Shown in pieces: positions 25,493 to 36,843 of a DNA stretch of 64,000 nt; position 1 is the first letter of the stretch; each line of letters starts with the position of its first letter. A model generated the notes under the pieces. It saw only the letters and a list, made by a program, of their open reading frames with translations, searched no databases and was not told the origin of the DNA. The position numbers and the translations under genes are program-made. This DNA is from an uncultured Clostridia bacterium (GTDB lineage Bacteria; Bacillota; Clostridia; TANB77; CAG-508): assembly GCA_934133165.1 (NCBI GenBank), contig CAKPAW010000004.1, forward strand, positions 1-64,000, given 5' to 3'.

Positions 25493-28400
25493 ATGGAAAA
25501 GGGTAAAATGAAAATTGTAGCAAGTTTACTAGTCTTTGCATTAACATTTAGTTATTTCAGCATTATTCAAAATGCAATAGCAAGTAGCTTAGAAGATCAA
25601 ACTAGTAAAACAAATCAAGCAAATGTAGAATTTGACACATATTTTATGGAAAATGGTAAAAAGGTACATTCTAGCATTAAAACTATAGGAGAAGAAAACT
25701 ATATATATGCTACTATAGCAGTAAAAAATGCAGGATACTTGAAAAATGCAAAATTAGAGTTAGATAATCCTAATTTTAAAATTGCAGATAATTTTAGTGC
25801 AAAAGAAGTATCAAAAGTAGAAAGTAATGCTATTTCATTTAATCAAATAAAAAATGGAAATACAGCAACAGTATCAATTCCAGTTCAAATGATAGTTAGT
25901 GAAAACATAGATTTAACACAATTCAATAAGGAAAATACAATAAAATTCACTGCTACATATGTAGACGGAAATGGAAACGAAAAGCAAGTAAGAAAAGATA
26001 TAACAATACAATTAGCATGGACAGCAGAAAAACTTGCTGAATTAAATGTGCAAATTTTAAAATTCGTACAATTTAGCGCTAATAATAAGCAAAATGTAAT
26101 GCTACAAACAATTTTGCAATCATACCTAAAAGATAACAACTTACCAGTAAAAGAAAATAAAATAGAAATAACAGTTCCAACAATAGATAACGAAAAGCCA
26201 AGTGAAGTAAAAGTAATAGCAAATACAACTAAAGCAACTAATGGAGATGAAACAGGAACAAAGTTTACAAGTGATAATTATACATACGACAAAGAAACAG
26301 GAAAACTAACAATAATAGTAAATAATGAAGAACAAGAAAACAAAATATCTTGGAAGAAAAACGCAATTGACGAATTTGTTGTAACATATGTTTATGAAAA
26401 TAAACAAATAACAGGAACAGATTTACCAATAACATTAAAAGCAAATTCAGGATTAACAATATATGGAGCAAGCCAAACAAATATAACAAAGGAAATAGAA
26501 GGACAAGCAACTTTAAACAATAGTATAGGGGATTTAACAGACTTTGAAGTAAAGACAACAGAAAAATTGAGCAAAGGTCAAATATATGCAAACTATGAAG
26601 CAGAAACTAAAAAAGAAACAGAATATAAAGAAGAAATAGTAACAAATGTAGCTCTTACAAAAGTAGGAGAAACAGATGTAGTAAACAAAATAACATTAGA
26701 ACTAAGTGCAGATAATTTTGTAACTGAAAATAATTCAAAAGCACCAACAACAGTTTCTAATAACAACTATGTATATTTTAAAGAATTAAAAATATCAAAA
26801 TCAAACTTTGATAAAATTTTATCTGAAGAAGGTAATATTAAAATTTATAATGGAACAACTTTAGTGGCAACAATAGATAAAAACATGCAAGCAGATGCCA
26901 AGCAAAACTATGTAGTAGACCTAAAAGACTTAAATGTAAACACACTAAAAATAGAAACTTCTAAACCTGTAGTAGAAGGAAAATTAAAATTAGAATTAAC
27001 AAAAGCAATAAAAGGAGAAATTGCATATAGTAAAGATCAAGCAAAAACATTTACAAAAATAGAAACAACTTTAACAGGAACAGCATTAAAAGATACAAAT
27101 AAAGTAACTCAGAAAACTGTAACAAAAGAAATAGCATTAACAGAACCAACATCACAAGCAGAACTAGTAATGGATAACACAAATTTATCTACTGTAACAA
27201 CAAACAAAGATGTAAAAATAACAGCAATATTAAAAACAAATACATTAGATTGTAATTTATATAAAAATCCAACATTAAAAATAACACTTCCAAAATATAT
27301 AGAAACAATAAATGTAAAAAATGTAGAAGTATTGTTTGATACAGAAGGATCAAAATTAACATTAAAAGAAAATAAAGTAGTAGAAAATGCAGATGGAACA
27401 AAAACAATAGAAGTAACATTAGAAGGAATGCAAACAGAATATGCAATAGCAGCAGTAGCCAAAGGAGTAAATGTAGTAATAACAACAGATTTAACAGTAA
27501 ATAAATTAACACCAAGCAAACAAGAGCAAATAAAAATGGTGTACACAAATGCAAGTACACAAGAAACAAACGAAGTAAGTACAGCAGTAAACTTTGTAGC
27601 ACCAACAGGAGTAGTAACAACAACATCAATATCAAATTACAAAGAAAATGGAGAAACATTAACAGCAATAAGTGGAGAAACAAAAGTAGCAACAATAGAA
27701 ACAATGGCAGAAGCAAGAAATACAAAGTTTGAAATGACAGTAATAAATAACTATAACAATACAATCGACAATATAAGTATATTAGGAAGAATACCAGCCA
27801 AAGGAAATAAAGAAGTAGTAACAGGAAGTGACTTAGGTTCAACAATTGACATGCCACTTGTAAGTAACATAGTAGTAAATAGCAAAGATAATAACAAAGT
27901 AACAATATACTATTCAGAAAATGAAAATGCAACAAAAGATTTAGCATTAAGTACAAATGAATGGACAAAAGAGCCAACAGACTTAAGTAAAGTTAAATCA
28001 TATTTAATAGTATTTACAGATTACACAATGAACACAGGAGATAGCGTAAACTTCAGTTATGAAGCACAAATACCAGCAAACTTACAACATAATGCATCAG
28101 CATATGGAAATTACGGAGTATACTTTAATAATAACTTAGAAACAGGAACAATACAAGATAAGGCAAGCTCAGTAAAAGTAGGAGTTACAACAGGTAGTGG
28201 ACCAGTAATAGAAGCAAGTTTAAAATCAAACAAAACAGAAACAGAAGAAATACTAACAGGTAAAATTATAGAATATACATTAGTAGTAACAAATACAGGA
28301 ACAGAAATAGCACAAAATGTACAAGCAATTATAAAAATTCCAGAAGGATTAAATTATATAGTAGAGGATGAAACAACAAATACAGGATATAGAACAATTA

Positions 28401-30436
28401 CAACAAGTGGAAATGAGGCTATTATTTCTATAGAAAATATAGGAGCAAATCAAAAAATAGAACAAAAAATATTAATGAAAGCAGTATCAATAGTAGAAGA
28501 TACAGTAAAAGTTGAATTAAAAGCAACAATAAAAGCAGACAATATAAATGGACAATTAGAAACAAATAGTGTAAGCAACACAATAGCAAAAACATATTAT
28601 ATAGTAACACCAACTATATTAAATAATGAGACTGTACTAAAAGAGGGAAAAGCAGTTACTTATTATATGGAAATATTATCATCTAGTATTTATGAGACAA
28701 GAAAAGAAAGTATAGTAGAAATAGATATACCTAAAGAATTAGAATATCAAGGAATAGAAATAAAACAAAAAGAAAATAAGCAAGAAACAGATATTACAAA
28801 TCAAACAACATATACATATAATAAAAATACAAGGAAATTAAATATTTCGCTTGGTGAAGTAGATGGAAAAAATCCAAAAACAATAAGCCTAACTGTAAAA
28901 ACAGAAAATTTAGAGCAAGGTATATATGATAAACAAACAAATATAAATGTAAAAGTTTCAGGAAAAGATGCAAGGACACAAGATGTTGAAATAGATCCAA
29001 TACAAATAAGTAAAATAGGTTTAAAAATAACACAAACATCTAATATAACAGAAAATGCACATGTAACAGCATACGAAGATTTAAAATATATTTTTACAAT
29101 AGAAAACTTATCAAGTATAGATTTATACAATATAAAATTGACCGATATATTACCTGAAGAAGTTACATTAAATAGTATGGTTTTAAAAAGAAATGACGGA
29201 AAGACACAAAACATATATAAAGAAACTATGAGTACAACGATATCAGCAAAAGAAACAATAACACTAGAAGTAAATGTTACAGCTAATCCATTAGAAGAGA
29301 CTAAAAAAGTTTCAAATAAGTTAAAATTAGAGTATGAAGAAATCGAACCTTTAGAATCTTCTACATATTTTCATATTATAGATAAATTTGACTATAAAGA
29401 TATAGAAGATAATAACAACAATCAAACAAAAAGAATAATGGGACAAGTATGGGAAGATCAAAACAAAGATGGAATTAAAGATGAAAATGAGAGAAGATTG
29501 CAAGATGTAGAAGTATTACTATTTAATAATCAAACAGGAACACTTGTAACAGATGAAACAGGAAATATGTTAAAAGCAGTTACAGATAAAGACGGAAACT
29601 ATACTTTCTCAAAAATAAAAAGAGGAAAATATACAGCAATATTTTTATATGATACAGCAAATTATAGTGCTACATCATATAGAAAAGAAGGAGTAGATGC
29701 AAGTTTAAATTCAGATGGTATAGATACAAAAATAACATTAGATGGAATAACAAGAGTAGCGGCAATAACAGAAGAAATAAGTGTAACAGATACTAATATT
29801 TACAATATAGATTTAGGTTTAATTTCAAATCCAAAATTCGATTTAAAACTAGATAAAACAGTAACAAGAATAACAGTTCAAAGTGGTAATGATACACAAG
29901 TATATGACTACAATGATACAAAATTAGCTAAAAAAGATTTAATAGGAAAAGATGTAAACAATACAAGTATTATAGTTGAATACAAATTAAAAGTAACAAA
30001 CGAAGGTGCAGTATCAGGATATGTTAAAAAAATAGTAGACTATATGCCAAATGAAATGAAATTTAATTCTGAATTAAACAAAGATTGGTATACAAATGGA
30101 AATGGAGCTCTTTACAACTCAAGTTTAGCAAATACTTTAATAAATCCAGGAGAAAGTAAAGAAGTTACACTAACATTAACTAAGAAAATGACAGAAGATA
30201 ATTTGGGATTATATAACAATACAGCAGAAATTTATGAAGCATATAATGACCAAGGATTAACAGATTATGATTCTACACCAGGAAATAAAGTAAATGGAGA
30301 AGATGATATATCTTCAGCAGATGTTTTAATTACTTTAAAAACAGGAGAAGTAATAGCAATAAGTGCAATAACAATAATAGCAATTGCAGTAGTATGCATA
30401 GGAACATATTTCATAAATAAAAAGGTGATAAAATAG
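25493..30436 (+). CDS. Giant surface protein A1 with DUF11-like and SdrD-B repeats
   Basis: The 1647-residue secreted protein has a signal peptide (about 1-31), then a long Thr/Asn/Lys-rich stalk of beta domains. Several DUF11-like modules follow (VTNTGTEIAQNVQ near 935, FTIENLSSIDLYNI near 1200, VTNEGAVSGYV near 1500). An SdrD B-type/Cna-B domain lies near 1316-1400 (GQVWEDQNKDGIKDENE...VTDKDGNYTF), with Asp/Asn-rich loops that could bind calcium. The C-terminus is LITLKTGE, a 20-residue membrane segment and KK-VIK, the layout of a wall-sorting signal without canonical LPXTG. Residues about 530-883 are encoded by a tract shared with A2. It is probably a fimbria-like or adhesive stalk, encoded 16 bases before B1. 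Confidence 0.78.
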   Translation: MEKGKMKIVASLLVFALTFSYFSIIQNAIASSLEDQTSKTNQANVEFDTYFMENGKKVHSSIKTIGEENYIYATIAVKNAGYLKNAKLELDNPNFKIADNFSAKEVSKVESNAISFNQIKNGNTATVSIPVQMIVSENIDLTQFNKENTIKFTATYVDGNGNEKQVRKDITIQLAWTAEKLAELNVQILKFVQFSANNKQNVMLQTILQSYLKDNNLPVKENKIEITVPTIDNEKPSEVKVIANTTKATNGDETGTKFTSDNYTYDKETGKLTIIVNNEEQENKISWKKNAIDEFVVTYVYENKQITGTDLPITLKANSGLTIYGASQTNITKEIEGQATLNNSIGDLTDFEVKTTEKLSKGQIYANYEAETKKETEYKEEIVTNVALTKVGETDVVNKITLELSADNFVTENNSKAPTTVSNNNYVYFKELKISKSNFDKILSEEGNIKIYNGTTLVATIDKNMQADAKQNYVVDLKDLNVNTLKIETSKPVVEGKLKLELTKAIKGEIAYSKDQAKTFTKIETTLTGTALKDTNKVTQKTVTKEIALTEPTSQAELVMDNTNLSTVTTNKDVKITAILKTNTLDCNLYKNPTLKITLPKYIETINVKNVEVLFDTEGSKLTLKENKVVENADGTKTIEVTLEGMQTEYAIAAVAKGVNVVITTDLTVNKLTPSKQEQIKMVYTNASTQETNEVSTAVNFVAPTGVVTTTSISNYKENGETLTAISGETKVATIETMAEARNTKFEMTVINNYNNTIDNISILGRIPAKGNKEVVTGSDLGSTIDMPLVSNIVVNSKDNNKVTIYYSENENATKDLALSTNEWTKEPTDLSKVKSYLIVFTDYTMNTGDSVNFSYEAQIPANLQHNASAYGNYGVYFNNNLETGTIQDKASSVKVGVTTGSGPVIEASLKSNKTETEEILTGKIIEYTLVVTNTGTEIAQNVQAIIKIPEGLNYIVEDETTNTGYRTITTSGNEAIISIENIGANQKIEQKILMKAVSIVEDTVKVELKATIKADNINGQLETNSVSNTIAKTYYIVTPTILNNETVLKEGKAVTYYMEILSSSIYETRKESIVEIDIPKELEYQGIEIKQKENKQETDITNQTTYTYNKNTRKLNISLGEVDGKNPKTISLTVKTENLEQGIYDKQTNINVKVSGKDARTQDVEIDPIQISKIGLKITQTSNITENAHVTAYEDLKYIFTIENLSSIDLYNIKLTDILPEEVTLNSMVLKRNDGKTQNIYKETMSTTISAKETITLEVNVTANPLEETKKVSNKLKLEYEEIEPLESSTYFHIIDKFDYKDIEDNNNNQTKRIMGQVWEDQNKDGIKDENERRLQDVEVLLFNNQTGTLVTDETGNMLKAVTDKDGNYTFSKIKRGKYTAIFLYDTANYSATSYRKEGVDASLNSDGIDTKITLDGITRVAAITEEISVTDTNIYNIDLGLISNPKFDLKLDKTVTRITVQSGNDTQVYDYNDTKLAKKDLIGKDVNNTSIIVEYKLKVTNEGAVSGYVKKIVDYMPNEMKFNSELNKDWYTNGNGALYNSSLANTLINPGESKEVTLTLTKKMTEDNLGLYNNTAEIYEAYNDQGLTDYDSTPGNKVNGEDDISSADVLITLKTGEVIAISAITIIAIAVVCIGTYFINKKVIK
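27080..28140 (+). repeat. 1.06-kb tract shared with the paralogue at 41286-42346
   Basis: The stretch from ACAGCATTAAAAGATAC to the AATAACTTAGAA near 28140 matches 41286-42346 with no difference I could find, although flanking sequence is clearly diverged. Abrupt borders suggest gene conversion between the two adhesin genes. Confidence 0.85.
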
Positions 30437-30452
30437 GAAAGGAGAAGATTAT

Positions 30453-33400
30453 ATGAAAAAATTTAAAGAAAACAAAATAATAAGCAAGTTATTAATAATA
30501 TTAGCAGTCATATTATCTATCTTTTCTATAAATTGCTTATCTTTTGCAGATGATGTAATTCAAACAGACAATGAAGTTCCAAAAACATGGGGAAGCTCTG
30601 GAGAAAATATGCCTGCAAGAACTATAGCTGGTTCTACAGGTATGTTCCCACAATATTATTTAGGTACCTCTAGTAGAACTGTAACTCTTCCTAGCTCAAG
30701 AAATTCATGGTCTAGAGCAGGTTCATGGCAATCTACTATGGATGGAAAAGTAGTTTATTGTGCAGAACATGGAGCATATGTAAGATATGGAAAAAAAGAT
30801 ACGGCTACCCACTATTTAATACCAGGACAAACAGTTGTACAAGAAGTAAATGTAAATGTACAAGGGGTACCTGTAAAAAACACATTAAGTGCAATAAAGT
30901 CTGAAATTAAGAAGAAATTTGAAGATTACATTACAAAGAGAAAGATTAGATATTATACACATGGAAAATATAGTTCTGCCGATGAATCTTCTTTAGGAAC
31001 ACTTAGTGTTAGCGCTTCTACTAATTTTATAGGTGGAGAAGATGCAATAGGATATTATCTTATAGGAACAACAGATGAATATACAGATAGTCTTGTATGT
31101 ATTCCAAAAGTATATGTAGCAGAAGATGGAATGCTTGCAGATATAGTAGCAGAGTCAGAAAGCAATATGAAAGATATCTTTGAAAGAATGTCAAAGGCAA
31201 TATGGCCAAGTAAATATAGCTCAGATGTAGATTATGGTAATTATACAGCAAAAGGAATAACTGCAACAGATGGTCCTGAATTTGTAGTATTAGAAACAGC
31301 AGTTGATGCAGATGATAGATATGTAACAAAGGGCACAGGCTCATATTCAAATGATCAAAAAGCATATATATTAACTTCACTTGAAAATGTATATGGAGAA
31401 AAAGGAGAATATGGTAAAAAATATAGCTTAAATGATATGCAAACAGCATATTGGTTAGCTCTTGGACAAAATCCAAGTAAAAGTACTTCAAATGGTAGAA
31501 CATTGTACGAAAATTCACAAAAATATGCTGAATTTGCATCAAAAAAATATGAAGCTTCTATAGATACAAGTTTAGCACAGGTTATTGCAGATAGAGGAAA
31601 TCAACAATATATAGTAGGACCATTTACTTTAAATTATCCAGATTATACAGCAGAAGATATTTCATATGTAAAATCATTAAGCATAAACAATGGTTCACTT
31701 ATATATGATGAAACACATAAAGATTTTGAAATAATATTTGAAAAAGGTGGAACTGAAGTACCAGGTGCAAATGGAATGAAAAAACATTATCCAAAATCTG
31801 GAGAAAAATTTTTCATAAAATTTTCAGCATCAAGTATAGGCTATGCAACATCTATAAATTTAAGTGCACAATTTGAATATATAAGTGGAACAAATATAGA
31901 TTTTACACAATTAGATACTTTAGCAGATATATGGAAGTATTATGGATATTGTCAGACTGCAGGAAAATATAAAATGTCAATAGGAGGAGTTACAATACAT
32001 GTCAAATATTATTATGGTACAATACAGAAAGAACAAATAGAAGGTAGCAAACATGAAAAAAAGAATGAAGATGGAGATACTATATATGATGAAAATGGAA
32101 ATCCTATATATGAATATGATTATAGAGATATATATGTAAATGAAACAGCAGAAAAACGTTATTATTTCGCAGTTTATCAACCATATATAAAAAGAGGTGA
32201 CGAACCTGAACAAGCAGGGTTAAGTGCTCAAACATTAACAGTAGCAGAAAATGGTGAAAGAAATTATACAATAGAAAATAAAAATGTAACAATCGATCTT
32301 TCTATGGAACTTGGTGGATACACTTGGGAAGATGCTAAAGGAGGAAAAGAAAGTGCTTCAAATGGAGTATATGGTGGAGAAGATGAAGGAGACAGAAGAA
32401 TACCAAATATGCAAGTTACACTATATCAAGATGGAGGCTCAGAGGTAGGAAGCACAAGAACAGATGAAAATGGACAATATCGTTTCTCAGGATTAAATGC
32501 AATGTACCAATACTATGTAAAATTCACATATAATGGTCAATACTATCAACCAGTAAACTTTGAAAGTTCAAGTACTTGGGGAGGAAGCAATTGGTATGTA
32601 AACTCTAATGCAAAAGATAGAGTATCAGAAAGAAAAGAATATAACATAAGATTTGAAAAAATAAATTCAGCTCCAGCAAACTATAAATCAAGAGATGATG
32701 GTTATAATGGAGTTGGAGTAACTGGATATAACAAATCCTATACAAAAGAAGAACTATTAGCAGCAGGTGTTATAGATGATTTTGGAAATCTTATTGGTGG
32801 TAGTGAATCTATGGCTCAATATGTAAAAGATTGTATGATTGATGCATATACAAATGCAGATGGAGCATCAGGTTCATACCCAGTACCTTCAATATTCCTA
32901 ATTGATAGCCATTATAAATGGATAAATACACCAAAACTTTTAGCAAGTAATAAAATAGGTGGAATTAGTATATTATATGATAATGCATATTACATCAATT
33001 TAGGGCTACAAAGAAGAGAAGAATCAGACTTAGCAGTAAAGAAAGACGTAGAAAAAGTAACATTAGAAATAAATGGGCAAACACATACATATACATACGA
33101 TACTCTAGAAAATAAAGAAAATGCAGAAAACCAATGGGATATTAGTGTAAGACTTTCAGACGCATATTATAATACAAGATATTCAAGAGAACTATACAAA
33201 TCAGATTATATATACAAGGCAAGTATGTATGGAGATAAAGATGAAAACAATGATGGTATAGGTGATTTATTTGGAAAGAGTAAATCAGACGAATTAGAAG
33301 TATATATAACATATAAAATAATGGTACGTAATCAAGCAATGAGCATACAATCCAAAGTAGATGAGTTGGTAGATTACTACGACCAAGACTTAGAATATAT

Positions 33401-35849
33401 AGATAATCGTTCATATATAGAAATAAAACGTGGTGAAAACCAAGGTAGATATGCTGTAAAAGCAAGCTCTACAAGTAGATATGAGCAATTATCATCAAGA
33501 ACTAGAACAACAATAAACGGATATGACAATTTATATGTAACAGGTTTAGATGACAAGTATTTAACAGCGGGACAAACAGCATATGTATACTTAACGTTTA
33601 AAGTAAAGAAAGATACAATAGATGGAGAAGATTGGGTAAGATTAGATGAAGAATTAGTATCTGGAACAGCAAGTGGTGTAGGTAAGGAAAATATTGTAGA
33701 AATAAATGGATATACAACAAGATATGCACCAGGAACTACAGTACCAAATATAGGAGATGTAGGTTTAGAACCAGCAGGAATAATAGACAGAGATTCAAAT
33801 CCAGGTAACTTAAATCCATCTGATGTACCAAAAGATGGAACAATAAATTATCAAAACTTTGAAGATGATACAGATAAAGCACCAAATATGAGAGTAATAC
33901 TATACAGAAATGACGACACTACAAGAGTAATTTCAGGTTCTGTATGGGAAGATGAAAGAAACGAGACAATAGATGTAACAACAACAGGGGATGGAATAAA
34001 GAAAGACGAAGAAACATTAATAAATGGTGTAACTGTACAATTAGTAGAAGTTATGGAAAATGGTTCAGAATACGTATGGAGAGAATTTGGAAACAAAGGT
34101 TATAGCTTTGAAGACTTTAAAAATCTAACAGAAGAACAACAAAAACAAGGACTTGGTGGAACAAATACAATAGGAAAAGGAACAGGTTCAGGAACAGTAA
34201 GTTCAGAAACACCAATAATTAACTATAGAGATTTAATAGCAAACTATGAATTTAATGAAACACACAATGGAGAATATGCATTTAAATCATTTATGCCAGG
34301 TAAATATGTAGTAAGATTTATATATGGAGATACAATAAGAACAGTAGTGCCAAATTCATTAGGTGGATTAAACGAAAAATCTTATAATGGTCAAGATTAC
34401 AAATCTACAACATATCAAGAAGGTATAGACCAAACGACAAAATATGTTTGGAGAGAAAAGTCAACATGGAATGTTGGACAAGAAATTTTAGGAAAAGTTT
34501 TAACAGAAGTTTTAGCATATGATAAAACAAATTCAGATCATAATGAAAGAGTTACTGTACCAACATTAGATGCAAATAATAATTTAGATGCATCTAAACA
34601 AAAAGGTTACTACTACAACATAACAGAGTCAGATAAGAAAACTGATGTATCAGATGCAAAAGATATAGAATCTCGTAGAAATGAAGTAATAAACTATTCA
34701 AATGTAGGAGTTACAAATTATATTGCAGAAGTATTAGCTTCACATAAGGCAGATTATGATACGATGAATGATAGAAATACACTACTAAAAGATTTAATGG
34801 ATAACACAAGCATGAAAGCTGAAACAGGTCTAATGGTAGTAGAACTAGAATACGACCAAGTAGGAACTAATGGAAATAAAAAAGATAATACATACCAAAT
34901 TACAAATGTAAACTTAGGACTAGAAGAAAGACCAAAAGCACAGCTTGCAATAAATAAAGAAGTAATAAATGTAAAATTAACTTTAGCAGATGGTTCAGTA
35001 TTATTTGATGCAAAAGATACAGCTCAAAACGTATTATGGAGAAGACATGAAATTTACCAAACAGGTTATAATTCAAAAACACATATGTTAGATGAAAATA
35101 AATTTAAAGACTTAGAAAACATAAGACAATTAAATAAAAATAAAATAGGTTTAATTCAATTAAGTATGGACGAAGAATTAATGCATGGCGCAACAATAAA
35201 AGTTACATACAAAATTACTGTAACAAATGTAGGAGAAGTAGATTACAAAGATAATTGCTTCTACTATACAGGAAATGTTAAAGATAAAAACACAATAGTA
35301 AAAACAAAAGCAGACCAAGTAATTGACTATGTAGCAAATAATTTACAATTTAATGCATCAGAAAATAGTAATTGGAGTGTAATAGAAAAAGATAAGTTAA
35401 ACACAAATAATATGTACACAACATTAGTTAACAATAACTTAAGAAAACAAGTAGAACAATACAATACAATTATTCAAACAGAAGCATTAAACAAAGAATT
35501 AGTACCAACATTAGTAAGCAAAGAAAACGACCATACAGAAGTACCACTTGTACTTACACAATTAATTACATCTGAAAATGACTCAGATGACCTAACATAT
35601 TCAAACATTGTAGAAATTGTAAAAACAAGCAACAATGTAGGTAGAAGAAACGAATACTCTGTAGTTGGAAATCAAGATCCAACAAAAGTACCACAAGAAT
35701 TAGACTCAGATAAAGCAGAAGTAGTAAAAATATTACCACCATTTGGTGACACATTGAATTATATTGTAATAGCTATAATAGCAGTTACAACAATAGGAAT
35801 AATAACATTAGCAATTATATTCATTAAGAAAAAAGTGCTAACAAAATAG
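30453..35849 (+). CDS. Giant thioester-domain surface protein B1
   Basis: The 1798-residue secreted protein has a signal peptide (about 1-32). An N-terminal thioester-like domain follows: the candidate Cys103 in VYCAEHG and Gln330 in MQTAYW (the hydrophobic-Q-x-x-hydrophobic-W motif) could form the internal thioester used for covalent host attachment. An SdrD B-like domain near 613-700 (GGYTWEDAKGGKES...TDENGQYRF), a long middle with DUF11-like modules, and a second Cna-B-like domain near 1160-1295 come next. The tail is ILPPFGDT, a membrane segment and KKKVLTK, a sorting-signal layout with Phe where LPXTG has Thr. It lies 16 bases after A1 behind AGGAAAGGAG, so the two are co-expressed. Confidence 0.78.
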   Translation: MKKFKENKIISKLLIILAVILSIFSINCLSFADDVIQTDNEVPKTWGSSGENMPARTIAGSTGMFPQYYLGTSSRTVTLPSSRNSWSRAGSWQSTMDGKVVYCAEHGAYVRYGKKDTATHYLIPGQTVVQEVNVNVQGVPVKNTLSAIKSEIKKKFEDYITKRKIRYYTHGKYSSADESSLGTLSVSASTNFIGGEDAIGYYLIGTTDEYTDSLVCIPKVYVAEDGMLADIVAESESNMKDIFERMSKAIWPSKYSSDVDYGNYTAKGITATDGPEFVVLETAVDADDRYVTKGTGSYSNDQKAYILTSLENVYGEKGEYGKKYSLNDMQTAYWLALGQNPSKSTSNGRTLYENSQKYAEFASKKYEASIDTSLAQVIADRGNQQYIVGPFTLNYPDYTAEDISYVKSLSINNGSLIYDETHKDFEIIFEKGGTEVPGANGMKKHYPKSGEKFFIKFSASSIGYATSINLSAQFEYISGTNIDFTQLDTLADIWKYYGYCQTAGKYKMSIGGVTIHVKYYYGTIQKEQIEGSKHEKKNEDGDTIYDENGNPIYEYDYRDIYVNETAEKRYYFAVYQPYIKRGDEPEQAGLSAQTLTVAENGERNYTIENKNVTIDLSMELGGYTWEDAKGGKESASNGVYGGEDEGDRRIPNMQVTLYQDGGSEVGSTRTDENGQYRFSGLNAMYQYYVKFTYNGQYYQPVNFESSSTWGGSNWYVNSNAKDRVSERKEYNIRFEKINSAPANYKSRDDGYNGVGVTGYNKSYTKEELLAAGVIDDFGNLIGGSESMAQYVKDCMIDAYTNADGASGSYPVPSIFLIDSHYKWINTPKLLASNKIGGISILYDNAYYINLGLQRREESDLAVKKDVEKVTLEINGQTHTYTYDTLENKENAENQWDISVRLSDAYYNTRYSRELYKSDYIYKASMYGDKDENNDGIGDLFGKSKSDELEVYITYKIMVRNQAMSIQSKVDELVDYYDQDLEYIDNRSYIEIKRGENQGRYAVKASSTSRYEQLSSRTRTTINGYDNLYVTGLDDKYLTAGQTAYVYLTFKVKKDTIDGEDWVRLDEELVSGTASGVGKENIVEINGYTTRYAPGTTVPNIGDVGLEPAGIIDRDSNPGNLNPSDVPKDGTINYQNFEDDTDKAPNMRVILYRNDDTTRVISGSVWEDERNETIDVTTTGDGIKKDEETLINGVTVQLVEVMENGSEYVWREFGNKGYSFEDFKNLTEEQQKQGLGGTNTIGKGTGSGTVSSETPIINYRDLIANYEFNETHNGEYAFKSFMPGKYVVRFIYGDTIRTVVPNSLGGLNEKSYNGQDYKSTTYQEGIDQTTKYVWREKSTWNVGQEILGKVLTEVLAYDKTNSDHNERVTVPTLDANNNLDASKQKGYYYNITESDKKTDVSDAKDIESRRNEVINYSNVGVTNYIAEVLASHKADYDTMNDRNTLLKDLMDNTSMKAETGLMVVELEYDQVGTNGNKKDNTYQITNVNLGLEERPKAQLAINKEVINVKLTLADGSVLFDAKDTAQNVLWRRHEIYQTGYNSKTHMLDENKFKDLENIRQLNKNKIGLIQLSMDEELMHGATIKVTYKITVTNVGEVDYKDNCFYYTGNVKDKNTIVKTKADQVIDYVANNLQFNASENSNWSVIEKDKLNTNNMYTTLVNNNLRKQVEQYNTIIQTEALNKELVPTLVSKENDHTEVPLVLTQLITSENDSDDLTYSNIVEIVKTSNNVGRRNEYSVVGNQDPTKVPQELDSDKAEVVKILPPFGDTLNYIVIAIIAVTTIGIITLAIIFIKKKVLTK

Positions 35850-35861
35850 AATAAAAAATAG

Positions 35862-35896
35862 AAAAATAGGCAATTTTTAAGTAAATTGTCTATTTT
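35862..35896 (+). terminator. Terminator after B1
   Basis: AAAATAGGCAATTT pairs with AAATTGTCTATTTT (G-U included) around a short loop, and the pairing arm itself supplies the T-run. Confidence 0.75.
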
Positions 35897-35899
35897 GTA

Positions 35900-35928
35900 T
35901 TGACACAACTTGAAAAAAATGGTATTAT
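35900..35928 (+). promoter_or_regulatory. Promoter of lipoprotein gene L1
   Basis: TTGACA at 35900-35905 and TATTAT at 35923-35928 have a 17-bp spacer. The same promoter and leader are duplicated upstream of the next gene. Confidence 0.75.
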
Positions 35929-35999
35929 GTTAAATGTAAGAGTTAATAAACTCAAGTAAACCAATAAATTCAAACTTATATTAAAGGAGGATTTTAATT

Positions 36000-36611
36000 A
36001 TGAAGAAGAAAACAATCAAACGGAACATCTTAAGTGTATTAGCAGTATGCATTATGCTTATGGCAACATTACTTACAGCATGTTCTTCTGGACAAGCAAC
36101 TACTACTCCTGCAAGTGAAGAAACAACAAAAGCAGAAGTAACAGAAGAAGCACCAGCAGTAGAACAGGCAGAAGAAGTTGCTACGCCTGAACCTACAGAG
36201 GAACCTACTCCAGAACCTGAAGTCGAGGACTCAAAGTATCCTGGTATTGACATGGAATCTACATTACCAGGACTTGAATGGCTTGATACTTTTGATGGAA
36301 TCATTACTGAACCTAAGTTAGTTATTTTTAATGATGAAACCAACAAAAAAGTTATCGTAGAAGAAGGAGAAAGAGTAGAATTTTCTCTAACAGATACATT
36401 AGCAGTATATGTTCCATCCAATAAAGAGTCATCAATAGAATTTTCAAGAGCCATTGATTATTTTCAAAAAATTGAAAATGTAGGGAACTATCAAATTGCA
36501 AGTAAATTTTTTGATGAATTTAAACCAATGACAATTTTACAATTTGGTGTTACTGTTGTATATGGTGATGAGGAAAAAGATCTGAATGCGGAGATCGAAA
36601 TTGTAGAATAG
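36000..36611 (+). CDS. PT-rich surface lipoprotein L1
   Basis: The 203-residue product has a lipobox LLTAC (cysteine near 28), an acidic Pro/Thr/Glu-rich linker (PEPTEEPTPEP, residues 60-75) and a C-terminal globular domain opening with LPGLEWLDTFDGIITEPKLV. The domain recurs in the next gene and, more distantly, in the one at 49508. Codon use differs from the neighbours, with more CCT, GCC and GAG and an in-frame CGG at codon 8. A +1 shift at that CGG would reach TAA within four codons. It sits behind the B1 gene with its own promoter, and no enzymatic motif is seen. Confidence 0.7.
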   Translation: MKKKTIKRNILSVLAVCIMLMATLLTACSSGQATTTPASEETTKAEVTEEAPAVEQAEEVATPEPTEEPTPEPEVEDSKYPGIDMESTLPGLEWLDTFDGIITEPKLVIFNDETNKKVIVEEGERVEFSLTDTLAVYVPSNKESSIEFSRAIDYFQKIENVGNYQIASKFFDEFKPMTILQFGVTVVYGDEEKDLNAEIEIVE

Positions 36612-36634
36612 TTCTAAACTCCGTTTTCAATTAG

Positions 36635-36669
36635 ACCCCATATGAGATTTACTAAGTCTTATATGGGGT
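36635..36669 (+). terminator. Hairpin after L1
   Basis: ACCCCATAT and ATATGGGGT pair around a 17-base loop. The T-run is weak, so it may be a partial terminator. Confidence 0.5.
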
Positions 36670-36814
36670 ATTAATATGCTACTATTCAGTTCTAAAAATC
36701 AATTATAAACTATTTTTATAGAAATTTATTTTTAAATTTCCATACAAAGGATAAGAGAATATAGAAATAAAGAAAAATCAAATATAAAGTTTAAGTGAAA
36801 TTAACTATTTTTTA

Positions 36815-36843
36815 TTGACACAACTTGGAAAAAATGGTATTAT
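36815..36843 (+). promoter_or_regulatory. Promoter of lipoprotein gene L2
   Basis: TTGACA at 36815-36820 and TATTAT at 36838-36843, 17 bp apart, are almost identical to the L1 promoter including flanks. The duplication therefore included the promoter. The 302-bp gap 36612-36913 holds only this promoter and the L1 hairpin. Confidence 0.75.
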